38,839 nucleotides of DNA from Neocallimastix lanati (nom. inval.). Taxonomy: Eukaryota; Neocallimastigomycota; Neocallimastigomycetes; Neocallimastigales; Neocallimastigaceae. The stretch is from positions 1-38,839 of the forward strand of contig JACVTC010000359.1 in the NCBI GenBank assembly GCA_016946835.1, given 5' to 3'. Position numbers and translations under genes: made by a program. This document shows, piece by piece, positions 22,501 to 30,757 of the stretch. The stretch's first letter is position 1, and the number at the start of each line of letters is the position of its first letter. The notes under the pieces were generated by a model, which searched no databases, had not been told where the DNA came from, and was given only the letters and a program-made list of their open reading frames with translations.

Positions 22501-23562
22501 ACCATTAGACTTTGTAGTACTTTCGGATTCAGAAACAGAATCACTTTCGCCTCTTGAATTTCCTGTGGAATCAGATTTTCCAACTGTATGATCCGTGGTA
22601 GTACCAGTTGATTTATTATGAGTGGTACCCCTATCTCTAGAATTCGTTATATTGACGTCATGACTCGTACCTTTAGATGTGCTTTTCTCACCTCCCCCAT
22701 TGACACTAAAAAATGGAACTCCTATACTAACCCCACCATTAAGTCCCGAAGTTTCATCACTATGTGATCCCGTATTATCACTACTTGAACTACCCTTATT
22801 AGAAGTACTTCCATTATCACTAGTATTTTGTGTACCATCCGAGTTACTATCATTTTCTTCATGGTTCCACGTATTCTCTGTATGCTTTTCGTTTACCTTT
22901 GTTATATCTTTTACTATTTGTTCATCCCAAGTTTTAGCTTCATCCTCTTGTATTGAGTTGGATAGAGCTTCTTCCACGATTTCAGATATAGTTTTACTGA
23001 AACTGGAGGATGAATTTTGGTCGCTATGGTTTTCTATCGTGTAGACGTCGCTGGTGCCATGAGTTTCTTGTACCGAAATAGAATACGATTCATCGAAATT
23101 TACGGTATAACTTAAGGAGGAACTACCACCGACTCCTAAACTTTGAGTTGTGATATCAATGAGTTTCCAGCCTTTTAAAAAATTAGGGGCATTGACCATT
23201 CCCGTTAACTCCTCATTGTAAGGATTTGCTTCCGGACTGACACTTGTCAATAGATTACATGTTCTTCCGTCGGATAAATCAAATTTTTCATACTCTTTTT
23301 TCTCCTCTCTCTTTCTTTTTCTAGAAACTATTTTTCGTTTTGCTGGTATCCCATAAATATTGACCAAGTTTTCCTCGTCCGTACAATTGCCATAGTAAGT
23401 ATAAAAAGGATTATCAAAAAAAAATTCGTATTCTGAATATACTGACCTGATATCTTTAACATCAAGTTTATCAAATTTTATTTTGCCATGGTTATTATAA
23501 ATACATAATGAACCAAACGTAATCGTTATTAAATTTGATAAAATTATGTAGCTTATTAACAT
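13594..23562 (-). CDS. Giant secreted multi-domain lectin-like protein (3322 aa)
   Basis: A single uninterrupted frame with a signal peptide (1-18). A basic stretch RKRKREEKK (81-89) resembles a Kex2/furin site. Residues about 143-420 are Ser/Gly/Thr-rich with a hydrophobic island GGVSIGVPFFSV (276-287). A cysteine module (CKDALWFCNC, near 680) recurs near 1430 (CLDALWYCKC). Residues about 885-1150 resemble bulb-type mannose lectins, e.g. LILNSSGNLVF and WES. From about 1550 to 2765 roughly ten repeats of 110-150 residues share an (L)RC start followed by a W/Y-x-YP end, as in WEYP, WNYP and WRYP. Residues about 2775-3322 hold four ricin-like beta-trefoil units (VYIY..CLY..LWEIP; last unit CLDVN...CVDF). 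There is no catalytic domain, dockerin or C-terminal membrane segment. The role is probably glycan binding or adhesion outside the cell; a scaffold role is possible. Tandem repeats without introns suggest growth by internal duplication. Confidence 0.85.
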   Translation of the reverse strand: MLISYIILSNLITITFGSLCIYNNHGKIKFDKLDVKDIRSVYSEYEFFFDNPFYTYYGNCTDEENLVNIYGIPAKRKIVSRKRKREEKKEYEKFDLSDGRTCNLLTSVSPEANPYNEELTGMVNAPNFLKGWKLIDITTQSLGVGGSSSLSYTVNFDESYSISVQETHGTSDVYTIENHSDQNSSSSFSKTISEIVEEALSNSIQEDEAKTWDEQIVKDITKVNEKHTENTWNHEENDSNSDGTQNTSDNGSTSNKGSSSSDNTGSHSDETSGLNGGVSIGVPFFSVNGGGEKSTSKGTSHDVNITNSRDRGTTHNKSTGTTTDHTVGKSDSTGNSRGESDSVSESESTTKSNGGSRSVMNAIERSKSTSRGNDETETREIGNTSGKSESQSTSNDYSKTEGTDKTTSQGVSYTFEESVVNNGNTPCQVLIYKKITRNYQIASCYDYNDKTRSNINTRSIVNIDIDDDAVTHMMDQVFDSKLIKDKNYKSLLLDCKGNTDDYHFELEDSEFTNIYSSLRPSAPKTRTFDYFLETGQKIGTDQNIKKISSLAGEYSTGHALELYMNKDNDLVFGNNDVEYFNTQTSYAKSKAYFKISNLNHLEVLTEETMFEPVGTYAEEFNGVNYMENPDLPDFDPNNIRPDPNDKPKEVSKVTEYLKHLEKDNIDINFIKSKDDVFCKDALWFCNCQNPTKNKDNKCIVNHVTVKSDNKLFNAFKSELRNSNTCQDKKNRNNIYYSQDEIDFICSEKMNEKPSSSSSDNGETGNSGTVDCTILDKCESLMDSSIVEAIEDYMLLNCDQIKSKCRMTQNSIQKINEAQSQEKSQNGNATTDNGTQGNGSSQTTTETSTTTTTTTTSSSPSPSDTSKVNSKIKSYIENLTNKNKFKTKNVVLWSNIKPEHQHLIVGWNGNGLSTVPETSYLVVSTFDQNRYNTYDGLTLYDPLGVPIWRYKIKANEYSSYLDRDGYYLPVKYGYPFKNEDVTKNIPEKYLYEAINPSIKKNNSYLQLPDGIAYKGNFMYFGGCNNTIYSNEGLKSENKRFHLILNSSGNLVFKDNNVTIWESKTANLWQGKGPYKLIVGRDGVMRILNKFDYVIMSTLNDPEKDNKHLYRRYRLEVLNAGTFRIVNENGEEVWNMWNHAPYHEFLIYKEHEFYNACEAEARNPNLPFLTTYKSENKISGFDNSIIRVGEQIINRYTEDAYEELRKSKEYRDLEISNEVDLESSKDNYIFDENDNYYSTAVMPLTSFHLKYQNLLQKFEKVDDKNIVIDDSYIDLKPITDRNSRIVYGKLNDNGVFNIYDCNDHVLFTTGIEGETCKDSKVCYYIMYITPDTNGYIRILKRKFDNKNNPTDTLIWTFPPTKKLTEMISDNEEHYLKNLEALIYRDDTKRDKDCEEEKKQKEDTLKGIFGKDNNDYEFILKKDESYCLDALWYCKCKGDPSPTQCRKEHVKIQANANKYKVFKDELNENHFYNKTLSYNISVDQINSICKVNKNSKCKIINEFPCVTLRTKGVYFYGDKEPYFPYEINTESKLQLDKKTGYLTLDDQNVLDLEDENLALPTKLRCNINSDKYGVVLLDNTNSVVWEYPSRIIYSITNEPYSNSMVVDRSIYYKNDKNENVACLTFKAEGLFNSTGDLITEKYDSKIKGRTLYLDDQQLYIQDINDQKIEGTTITIYNPDKHAIELRCKDENNIEIFDKVSKDVIWNYPTQQFKALIANTATHQLRPMQELIPDETDSNGKFCLKINKGRLINVNTKDSLLKNAEEVATEDSANPKVDPEDEEDIDVLENVNDNIEYLDVVETGVYVYFSNGTSINLIDDREITPANMKNEKHTYSVRCETIYGDLKAAIYRDDKRIMTLPKYSKKYEISESKPLFYGESLFNKETGERCLFFEDGELFTQFNHGNITIYKMENYKKEKTDTESSNKEKMNKQMADNYVKVKSSDEFGLFFNQGTVIDKVNNLSGNDQLIGKCMNYHGGNKFVLYSPNKEKVYLEYPKVEKRTSLEKDEIIYDMIYVDDKFKKPCIRIDEIMDENGKSVMDSNGKKKIGLFFSDQTKPIPMDAEVSELIDNNNLKFNQYEGKLLLNDVNVFNNAFTSDLILKCIFERNKVMYAVINDEEGNEYWRYPALEKKQILSTRENYDEETRIYAPDNLYVGELLYNSAFQECFKLTEKGIQFNYNNHTYYEPDKGKGLNNKLRYINFQKEKDTFNLVYTLDGDNTYITKIPNKVNADYAEIRCDLEYGFYVKDSNGNRLRNMITKTYDANNLFTYDKVLYPGDKIIDKDGTECANISVTDYKFFSYEKVYNLQLNINDMSAPLVINGNSVFQDIPAEYITKPPKSISLRCDQVEANTFLALYDDDNNQIIDKVMDKCREHQNYLLNKKYNNEICLGEENSLNYGTVKCLSYIKKNEKGSFGSDLSIDQETYQLVDHNNHALHSYKEQEKIYLDIATGNFMVSNRQTVKPLVSIGKPNVTMICNSNDEILIAEENNTENVFWKYRPYIESRCKNGLVSKGNDAECNTIYKLETIGNFKIDTTNFYRFYDDNISSLQIATNGTLISNGDEILIEDEWNLNRVYNYGITCIENDIQINFNNNYKSDKNPNLNCRFKNLDTEEVIQNFNKDTVGNGLIAGDIFYLGHRIMCSHVGLVLTKEGFKYRSIDKNDPKNKKEILFKGEVSYYAISETEKIAHAKFDENYDFVIQYMDQSNSLTDTATVVSYENLFENEDTEDDISSFSAFNKKKDKKEVGLTCTENRLQFYEIYKNEKKVYFSYPPQAPDKVKRVYIYEKDTNKCLYVNERSSDKSIRANGLCNGDLFLWEIPYSGKGIWRNVGSNTYISSNRNGIVNTDSDITNSSVMNDITKLDIKKPYSLGCFHLTTSNKYESDSTVKNNECTRYGDAGRWILSEKPPVKTKRVYIYNSVTKGCLYAVGKSSNEVKIDNKCDGNSYLWEIPENGSGLWKNVETGQFLRKSSDDKLMITSYFYDSNVLNIADPSKSKYGFWIEGFEKDCLYPTNELQKCDSSNPKHVWMFSSYKPLLADTQKVYIINNQNGLGCLSVNSSGKLSVSLNNKCNGNEFIWEIAKSGNGLLKNVGSGKYLIKSSNNQIGLSSDASNTNMAIISKNDKFGFWMNDDKTECLYVDKNSSISYSTCNENDNKYKWIISYDVPDIYEVHTFRSKYDKGHKEYLGVKNIESQDRFKLSSSVKYYSWLMTSSNSKSTWYLSNATNGGNGNKSDYCLDVNLSSKDGYERRLKITQCKNAKAKFKYGGRYERNIYVYYDGNEKCVDFYDDSTLKVRDCEDSSPSGNTSFGWEDNYIGQRFYYTLEPKK

Positions 23563-25429
23563 AATATTTTTTTTTGACTTTTATTATTTTTTTACTCGCT
23601 TATTCCTGAATATATATTTATTTTATTAATTTTTTTTTTATTTTTTAATTATTTTTTAAATAATTTAAATTTACAATTATTTAATTTCAATTTTTTTTTG
23701 TTTTAATTTATTATTATTTTTTTTATATATTTATTCATTGAATTTCTATTTTTTATTTATTTATTTAATACTTATATTATTTATTTATTTAATTTATATA
23801 AAGTATTAAATTATTTATTTATTATTTATTCATTTAATTTTTATATATTTTTAGGTTTTTTATTTATATATAATCAAATAATAATATTTTTTTTATAATT
23901 TTTAATAATAATAATAATAATAATATGAATATTATTTTTTCATATTTATATAGATTTATTTTAATTATATTTCCTTTTAATATAATTTATTTTCTGGTTT
24001 ATATATTTTTATTAATTTTATATGACTTAAAATTTTATTAAATTTATATAATTTATATTTAATATATTATATATAAATATATCAAATAAAAATATTATTA
24101 CTTATTTATTTAAATCTATTGTAATACTATATAGTTTTTTTTTTTTAAATAAAAAAAACGGAAACAATAAATCATTTAAAAAAAATTTTTAATTTAATAA
24201 ATATTTTTTTTAATTTTATTTTTAAAATTTTTTAATTATTATATATTAAAAATATAAATTAAATAATTAACCAAAATTGAGGTAAGGATTTTTAATTATT
24301 TCCTTTATTGAAAATAAATTAAGTAGGTTAAAAATTTAAATTTTTATAATTTATATTAAAATTTTAATACAAATATTTTGATATGGTTTTAAATTACTTA
24401 ATTACAACCGAATACTTTTACTTTTACATTATTGGTTTAATAGTATGATTAACAGAAAATGAACACAATAATCATATAATTAAACCCACAAAAATAAAAT
24501 ATTATATAAATAAAATAATATATTTTGTTTTTATAATAGTACATAATAATTTTATGTTTCAAAGTAAATTAGGTAATTTTCTTTTATATTTTTTTAGTTA
24601 ATAATTTTATTCATTATTAAAGTTTTCAATATTGATATTACAAGTAATTATATATATTTATATTATATTTATAATATATTTAAATTACTATTATAAAATA
24701 CAATCTTATTCAGTCAATTATATATATAAATTTATATCAATGATATATTTATATATCCTTTTATATGGGACTATGAATTAAATATATATGTATTAAAAAG
24801 CGGATAAAAATTAAAATTTATCATTTAATAAATAATTAATATATATTTATAATAAAAACTAAGTATATATACATTTAATAAAAATTAATGTTACTTATTA
24901 TATTGAATAAAACTTGTAATAATTATAATTAATATATTTAATTTATATAAAAATCTATAATAAAATAGTAATTAGATATAAAATTATAAAAATAATATAA
25001 ATCAAATAAAAAAAATTAAAGTAATAAAATTTTTAAAAATAAAATATATATATATATATAAAATTAGAGAAAAATTTAATATTAATATACATAGAAAAAA
25101 GCAGAAAAATAATATGAATATTAATATATAGAAAAAGCTGTAAAAAAAAAAAATTGAATAAAAATATAGATAAAAAGTAGTAATAAAAAAAAATTAAATA
25201 ATAAAATATAGATAAAAAGCAGTAATAAAAAAAATTGAACAATACAGATAAAAAAATCTGAAAAAAAAAAAAATTGGAAAATAACATATATAAAAAGTCT
25301 TAAAAAAATTAAATATATATGTATATATAAAAACCAAAAATAAAAAAAAAAATAAAAAAAAAAAAAAATAGAAAAAAATAGTTTTAAAACTATTAACAGT
25401 ACATAAAAAAAAAAATTAAATTCAATAAA
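23563..25429. promoter_or_regulatory. Shared divergent upstream region of the giant gene and the 1351-aa gene
   Basis: This 1.87-kb stretch lies between two divergent start codons and contains no credible gene. It is almost wholly A/T. T-rich tracts lie next to the giant gene (23563-23900) and A-rich tracts next to the plus-strand gene (25000-25429), so each gene has an A-rich leader on its own coding strand. No specific regulatory site can be named. Minus-strand open frames at 25033-25792 read only F, L, I and Y, or shadow the start of the plus-strand gene. Confidence 0.5.
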
Positions 25430-28400
25430 ATGAATAAATATATATATGTCATCTTTATAATTTACTTTAATTTCAGTATCGTTTTCGGTAATACTGAAAT
25501 TAACATTGACAATCCGTTTTTTTTTGAAGACATATTTCTTCTTCGGCAATGTCATAATTACCAAAATTTTGGAATAAATAATATGGTCGATACAGTAATC
25601 GATGATATTATCGATAATATTATCGGTGACTTTAGCACTGAGGAAAAAATTGATAACTTCAATAATGATATCGGGTTTTCTCTTTTTGACATTCCTAATT
25701 ACGCCAGAGATAAAAATAATATCTACAAAGAAATAACCAGCATGGACGACAACATTTATTACGAAGATGATTATAACGAAAAATTTTTTCATTTATTTAA
25801 CAGTTTTGCAGGAAAAATTGGTAATAACATTATAATGGAAGCATATAACAGGTATGAAAGTACTGATATCTACAGCACTGACAAATATAGTTTACATTAT
25901 TACAAGTTATTAAATTTTTTTTTGGATGAAAGTGAAGAAGAAATTACGGATAAAACAATAGAAAATTGGATAACTGAAATGATGCAAGATTGCTCTGATA
26001 TTAAAAATAATATAATAAAGGATGACCTATCCGTTATTGCCATATTATTTAGAGAAATGAAAACGGTGAATAAGTTATTATTTGGTAGAAAATTATCCAA
26101 ATTAGATTTATTTTTTAACGATATATTTTGCGAGAGTGACATCACCCTTTTATACAATATTGATGTCTTAATAAATAGTATTTCATCAATAATGGTGAGT
26201 CAAAGGAATTATGAAATTACGAGTACCATGAAAGAAATTAATAGAAGCCAAATCGAAGAAATATTTAATAAAAATCAAACAATTTCTGAAAACATGTCTT
26301 TGGCATATCTTCAATCGATGATCAAATATTACACCAATAACAACAACAGTAACAAATTCGTCGGTGTATATGATACCTTTAATGCCATAACCAGTTATAT
26401 TTATTATCACTTTAATAATTTTGAAATAGAATTTAATAATAATAAAAGAGAAAACAATGAAAATAAAAAAAAAGAAAATAATAAAAATGAAAAAGAGAAT
26501 GGGGAAGAAAACAAAGACAATGAAGATAGCAAGGATAACAAAACGGAGAAAAAATTTAAATTTAAAGGATTAAAAGACAATTACGCTATGCAGGCATTCG
26601 ATTACTTAATGGAATTTGTTGATAAGAACAACAGAAAAAGTTATAACGACCTGGATAGCATCAATTTAACAGAGTTGGACGATATTATAAAACAAAATAT
26701 TTTTACCATTTATGAACAGGTGACAGGAAATGATGAAATTCTAAAAAAATTCTTTAGTGGAATGTTTCAGATCTTTGAATATTTCTCAGTTAAAAACAGT
26801 TTAAATTATCGAAAATACCTATCAGAAAATGCATCAAATGAATTCATAGATTATAAAGAAAATCCAAAGGAAATGGCAAAAGCCGTCGATGAGTTAAGGA
26901 AATTAAAAATAATTGTAGAAACCGTCAATGATATTATTTATCAAATAAATATAAAAGAAGGAATGAAAACCATCTACAATCCTAAGGAACCAAACTCAAT
27001 GATTTATCTAAAATTTTATATGATCATTAAGCAAGATGAACTCATCGACAATACAAACAACTTCCTTGAAGATATTTCAGAATTAAAAAAAATATATAAA
27101 AGTATTAATAAATTAACTAATGATGAAATTAGTATGGATTTATTCTATAAAGATTCCTCGGATACCCTCGTCATTGACAATGAATCTATAGGCGGAATCG
27201 AAGGTTCCTTTATGAATAATTTTACGTATCTTTTAGAAGCGGTATTAAAAAAAATTAGGGAGGAAGAATTTTATTCTAAAAGATGTATGAGTAAATTGAA
27301 CCATAAAGATTCCACAATGAAAGAAAACGAAAATTACCGTAATTTTATATCTTCGAAATATCAAATTTTGCCTAAAATTTATTATGATATTAAAAATTAT
27401 TATTTTGATTTAGGAAGCGATTGTAGTAATAATAAAAATGAAATGCTTTTATGGAATGAACAATTCGCTAATTTTTGTTTCCCTTATATATTTTGTGCTA
27501 ATCCCGATAATTACGAGAAGGACAGTAATACGGATGAAAAGAGTAAATCTGGTAAGACTGCCGATTCCAAAGAGACTAAAGATAACGAAGATAAATTTTT
27601 AATTTTTTATAATATCAAAAATAACACTCTCGGAAATTTAAGATACGATGATATTAGGATTAAAATTAATTCAATAGATTCATTTGAGAGTAATGAAATT
27701 GATTCCATTTTAAATAATATAAAGGCATATTTAGAAGAAAATTATATTCAAGAAAGGATTAAATCTTTATATGATTTAAAAAATATATACGAAAAAATAT
27801 TATATTTCGATAAATTTATTTTTCAAAATTTACCCTATAACAAAGTAGAAACATTCAAAATTTCAATGGATCCAACAGATTTGGATCTATTAAATGGTAT
27901 ATTTAATATAAAAATCAAATATAAAGATATTCTAATGGAGCATGTCCCTGATGACATTAAAAACAATTCCGTGGAAGATGCGGAAGACGCCCAAAAAGAA
28001 AAATTTATGGATACCATGGACGTCATCATCAATGATAACGAAGACATGCTCTTTGATAATTATATAGATAAAAATGTTTATCAATTTTCTTGTGATACAA
28101 ACTACTATACCGAAGCTAAAAATAAGTATGAGTTACGGAAAACGGAATATTTAAATCATAATTATATTATCAAGAATGTATTTGTAAGATATTTAATTGA
28201 AAATACAATTTTATATCAAAATGTGATTACCTTATTTAATGAGAATGACATCTATAGTAAAATAAACGAGGAAGCCTTTAATTCCGATATTTACTCCTAT
28301 GCAAGTAAACGATTTATTGATACAAAAGATATTCCATTTTATTTTTTCAATTACGGTATCGATGAGTATGTACAATATATAAATAAACATCACTATAATA

Positions 28401-29485
28401 CTATAATGGATATTGTTTCAAAAAATGAAACTTTAAAAACCGAATTTATTAATACCTTTGAGAATAATAATTCAATTGATACAAATAAATTTAGTCCTGA
28501 AGTTACTAATAATAATTTAACAAAACTAATTATGATGCAAGATATTTTAGTAAAATATCTCAATGATAATCCTATCCCAACTTCATCGCTTAAAAAAAGA
28601 GAAGAGGATAATAAAGAAGAGGAGAATAAAGAGAATGAAAATAAAGAAGACGATAATAAAGTAGATGAAATTAAAGAAGATGTGAAAAATGGAAATGTTA
28701 AAAATGAAAATGTTAAAAATGAGGAGGTTAAAAAAGAAGATAATAAAAATGAAAATGTTAAAAAGGAAGGTATTAAAACTGAAACTAATACTTCCGAAAG
28801 TAATAACAATAACAGTAATAATAAAGCGGAAAATGATAATAATAATAGTAGTAATAAAGCCGAAAATGATAATAATAATAGTAGTAATAAAGCCGAAAAT
28901 GATAACAATAAAAGTAATAATAGAGCCAAAAATGATAATAATAAAAATAATAATTATAGTAATAATAAAGCCGAAAATGATAGCAATAAAAGTAATACTA
29001 AAGAACAAAGGAATGAAGATGATGATGGAGAAAGTATAGAAAGCCTTAGAGGAAAATTAAGATTAAAGGATTTCGAACTTAATCCAACACTTGAAGAAAT
29101 GTATGAATCCTCCAATTTTATATTTCATTTGGCTTATCATCTAGACTATATCAGTGAAAGAATGGATGAAACCAGTGCAGGCAAAAAACCAGATATTGAT
29201 AGTAAATTTTGGAATAAAATGGATGAATATTTCAGCAATGAAATGAAAAGCCTTATTACCATAATTAAAGTGGTCGAGGCTGTGAGTGATTACCATCATG
29301 ATCGTAAAATAGCAAAAAAAATATATGAAAAACAAAAAAATGCAGCTAAAAATTCTGAAGAAAATAAAGAACACCATCAGGAAAAAGTAGATAAAAATAA
29401 AGGTAAAACTTATACGTCAGCGAATACAACAAAAAAAAATCCATCTTTAAAGAAATCTCCTAGCTGGTATAAAGGTAAATCATAA
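25430..29485 (+). CDS. Large secreted orphan protein with charged and Asn-rich linkers (1351 aa)
   Basis: This single-exon protein begins with a signal peptide (1-20, ending IVFG). I do not recognise a domain family. The bulk is acidic, rich in N, D, E, I and Y, looks mostly alpha-helical and is poor in cysteine. A first charged linker (about 337-380) is rich in N, K and E. A second, about 1055-1190, has VKNENVKNEEV-type repeats, then four tandem 11-residue copies of NKAENDNNNSS (28820-28951). A C-terminal block (about 1200-1290) returns to ordinary composition and ends in a basic tail. Coding composition, a clean start (A-rich leader, A at -3) and length make it a real gene. It is divergent from the giant lectin-like gene. 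Possible roles are secreted structural or surface protein; none can be assigned. No membrane anchor is seen after the signal peptide. Confidence 0.85.
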   Translation: MNKYIYVIFIIYFNFSIVFGNTEINIDNPFFFEDIFLLRQCHNYQNFGINNMVDTVIDDIIDNIIGDFSTEEKIDNFNNDIGFSLFDIPNYARDKNNIYKEITSMDDNIYYEDDYNEKFFHLFNSFAGKIGNNIIMEAYNRYESTDIYSTDKYSLHYYKLLNFFLDESEEEITDKTIENWITEMMQDCSDIKNNIIKDDLSVIAILFREMKTVNKLLFGRKLSKLDLFFNDIFCESDITLLYNIDVLINSISSIMVSQRNYEITSTMKEINRSQIEEIFNKNQTISENMSLAYLQSMIKYYTNNNNSNKFVGVYDTFNAITSYIYYHFNNFEIEFNNNKRENNENKKKENNKNEKENGEENKDNEDSKDNKTEKKFKFKGLKDNYAMQAFDYLMEFVDKNNRKSYNDLDSINLTELDDIIKQNIFTIYEQVTGNDEILKKFFSGMFQIFEYFSVKNSLNYRKYLSENASNEFIDYKENPKEMAKAVDELRKLKIIVETVNDIIYQINIKEGMKTIYNPKEPNSMIYLKFYMIIKQDELIDNTNNFLEDISELKKIYKSINKLTNDEISMDLFYKDSSDTLVIDNESIGGIEGSFMNNFTYLLEAVLKKIREEEFYSKRCMSKLNHKDSTMKENENYRNFISSKYQILPKIYYDIKNYYFDLGSDCSNNKNEMLLWNEQFANFCFPYIFCANPDNYEKDSNTDEKSKSGKTADSKETKDNEDKFLIFYNIKNNTLGNLRYDDIRIKINSIDSFESNEIDSILNNIKAYLEENYIQERIKSLYDLKNIYEKILYFDKFIFQNLPYNKVETFKISMDPTDLDLLNGIFNIKIKYKDILMEHVPDDIKNNSVEDAEDAQKEKFMDTMDVIINDNEDMLFDNYIDKNVYQFSCDTNYYTEAKNKYELRKTEYLNHNYIIKNVFVRYLIENTILYQNVITLFNENDIYSKINEEAFNSDIYSYASKRFIDTKDIPFYFFNYGIDEYVQYINKHHYNTIMDIVSKNETLKTEFINTFENNNSIDTNKFSPEVTNNNLTKLIMMQDILVKYLNDNPIPTSSLKKREEDNKEEENKENENKEDDNKVDEIKEDVKNGNVKNENVKNEEVKKEDNKNENVKKEGIKTETNTSESNNNNSNNKAENDNNNSSNKAENDNNNSSNKAENDNNKSNNRAKNDNNKNNNYSNNKAENDSNKSNTKEQRNEDDDGESIESLRGKLRLKDFELNPTLEEMYESSNFIFHLAYHLDYISERMDETSAGKKPDIDSKFWNKMDEYFSNEMKSLITIIKVVEAVSDYHHDRKIAKKIYEKQKNAAKNSEENKEHHQEKVDKNKGKTYTSANTTKKNPSLKKSPSWYKGKS
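28820..28951 (+). repeat. In-frame 33-bp minisatellite inside the 1351-aa gene
   Basis: Four head-to-tail 33-bp units encode 11-residue repeats: two of NKAENDNNNSS, then NKAENDNNKSN and NRAKNDNNKNN. A further imperfect copy (NKAENDSNKSN) follows after a short gap, near 28965-28997. Because the unit length is a multiple of three, gain or loss of copies would keep the frame, so this is a likely length-polymorphic spacer. Confidence 0.9.
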
Positions 29486-30290
29486 CGAACTTTTTTTCAT
29501 TTAAATATTATTTTCTGTCATAAAGATCTATCTATATTTTTATATATATATAAAGATATATATACAAATTTTATATATAGCAAAAAAAGGTAATTTTGTA
29601 AAGTTAGTCTTGCTTAACTTAAACTTCTTTAATATAAAATAAAAAAATTAATCATTTAAATACTAAAAAATATAAATTAAAAAAAAAAAAAAAAAAATTT
29701 AAATATTTAAATATTAAGAAATTTAAAAAAAAAAAATTGAAATTTATTAAATTCAAAATAATATTAATAATAAAATATAATAGAGTATAACAAAAATATT
29801 TAATAAATAAAATTGTAAATTTTAAATGTTTAATTGATATATATTAAAGTAAAAAAAAAAAAAAAAAAAAAATACTATAACTTCTATTATATTTATTTAT
29901 TTTTCATTTTTAATTTTTTTATTTAAATTTTATTAATCATTAAATTTTTTAATAAAATTTACTCTAATGATATTACTATTTTATAATAAAAATATTAATA
30001 TTAAATTTTAAAAATAAATAATAAAATCAAATAAAAAATTAAAATAATTAATTCAATAAAACATCTATTTTTAATAAAATAATAAAATTAAATAATTAAA
30101 ACATCATGATATTGAACAATTTTAAAATATAAATATAAATAAAAAATAAAAGTATTTTTTTAATAATTGCCAATAATGTCCTAAAATATTCTTTCTAATT
30201 TTTAGTGCTATTAATACAATAATGTATATATATTTTCTTTAGTAAATATATATAATTAATAATACTTTATTCGAAAAAAAAATTAATTAA
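29486..30290. other. AT-rich intergenic DNA
   Basis: This is the downstream flank of the 1351-aa gene. It has several A tracts (about 29680-29696 and 29853-29871) and no open frame with coding composition. Nothing else can be supported. Confidence 0.5.
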
Positions 30291-30757
30291 ATAGAGTGAC
30301 TAATATTTAAAATAGCTTAATAGAATATTTAAATTGCTGGTCATATTCGAAAGTAAACTTTGGCTAAATTTTATTTAATATTACTAATTAAAGATCTTGA
30401 AATAATTTTACTTAAAATAAACTTTTTTTTTCAATCCATCAGTTTAACCTATAAAAATTGAATTGATCAATATGTATACATAATTCTCAAAATTCAATAT
30501 GGTCATATTTGAATTTTAAATAAATATAGTGACTAATATTTAAAATAGCTTAACAGAATATTTAAATTGCTGGTCATATTCGAAAGTAAAACGATGAGTA
30601 AATTTTATTTAATATTACTAATTAAAGTTCTTGAAATAAATTTATCTAAAATAAACTTTTTTTTACAATCAATCATTTTAACCTATAAAAATTGAATTGA
30701 TCAATATCTATACATAATTCTCAAAATTTAATATGGACATATTTGAATTTTAATATA
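30291..30757. repeat. Two-copy tandem duplication with a period of about 233 bp
   Basis: Copy 1 (30291 to about 30525) and copy 2 (about 30526-30757) share long blocks. GTGACTAATATTTAAAATAG occurs at 30296 and 30529, TTGCTGGTCATATTCGAAAG in the middle of each, and AACCTATAAAAATTGAATTG near the end of each. The copies differ by scattered substitutions and one- to few-base indels, such as ACTTTGGC against ACGATGAG. No coding frame runs through either copy. It is either a recent local duplication or two copies of a non-coding element; no terminal inverted repeats or target duplications are visible. Confidence 0.9.

Noticed and set aside
22385-23044. Plus-strand frames opposite the Ser-rich part of the giant gene, and other plus frames between 14032 and 22591
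   Set aside because: They are antisense shadows of a long frame with clear domain content.
28393-29039. Leu/Ile-rich frames overlapping the Asn/Lys-rich linker of the 1351-aa gene
   Set aside because: They are other-frame readings of AAT/AAA/GAA codon runs and not independent genes.
5829-29485. Fungal dockerin (CBM10-like) domains that would tie these proteins to a cellulosome
   Set aside because: I looked for the short Cys-rich dockerin pattern at the ends of the secreted proteins and did not see it. The hevein-type domains have a different spacing.
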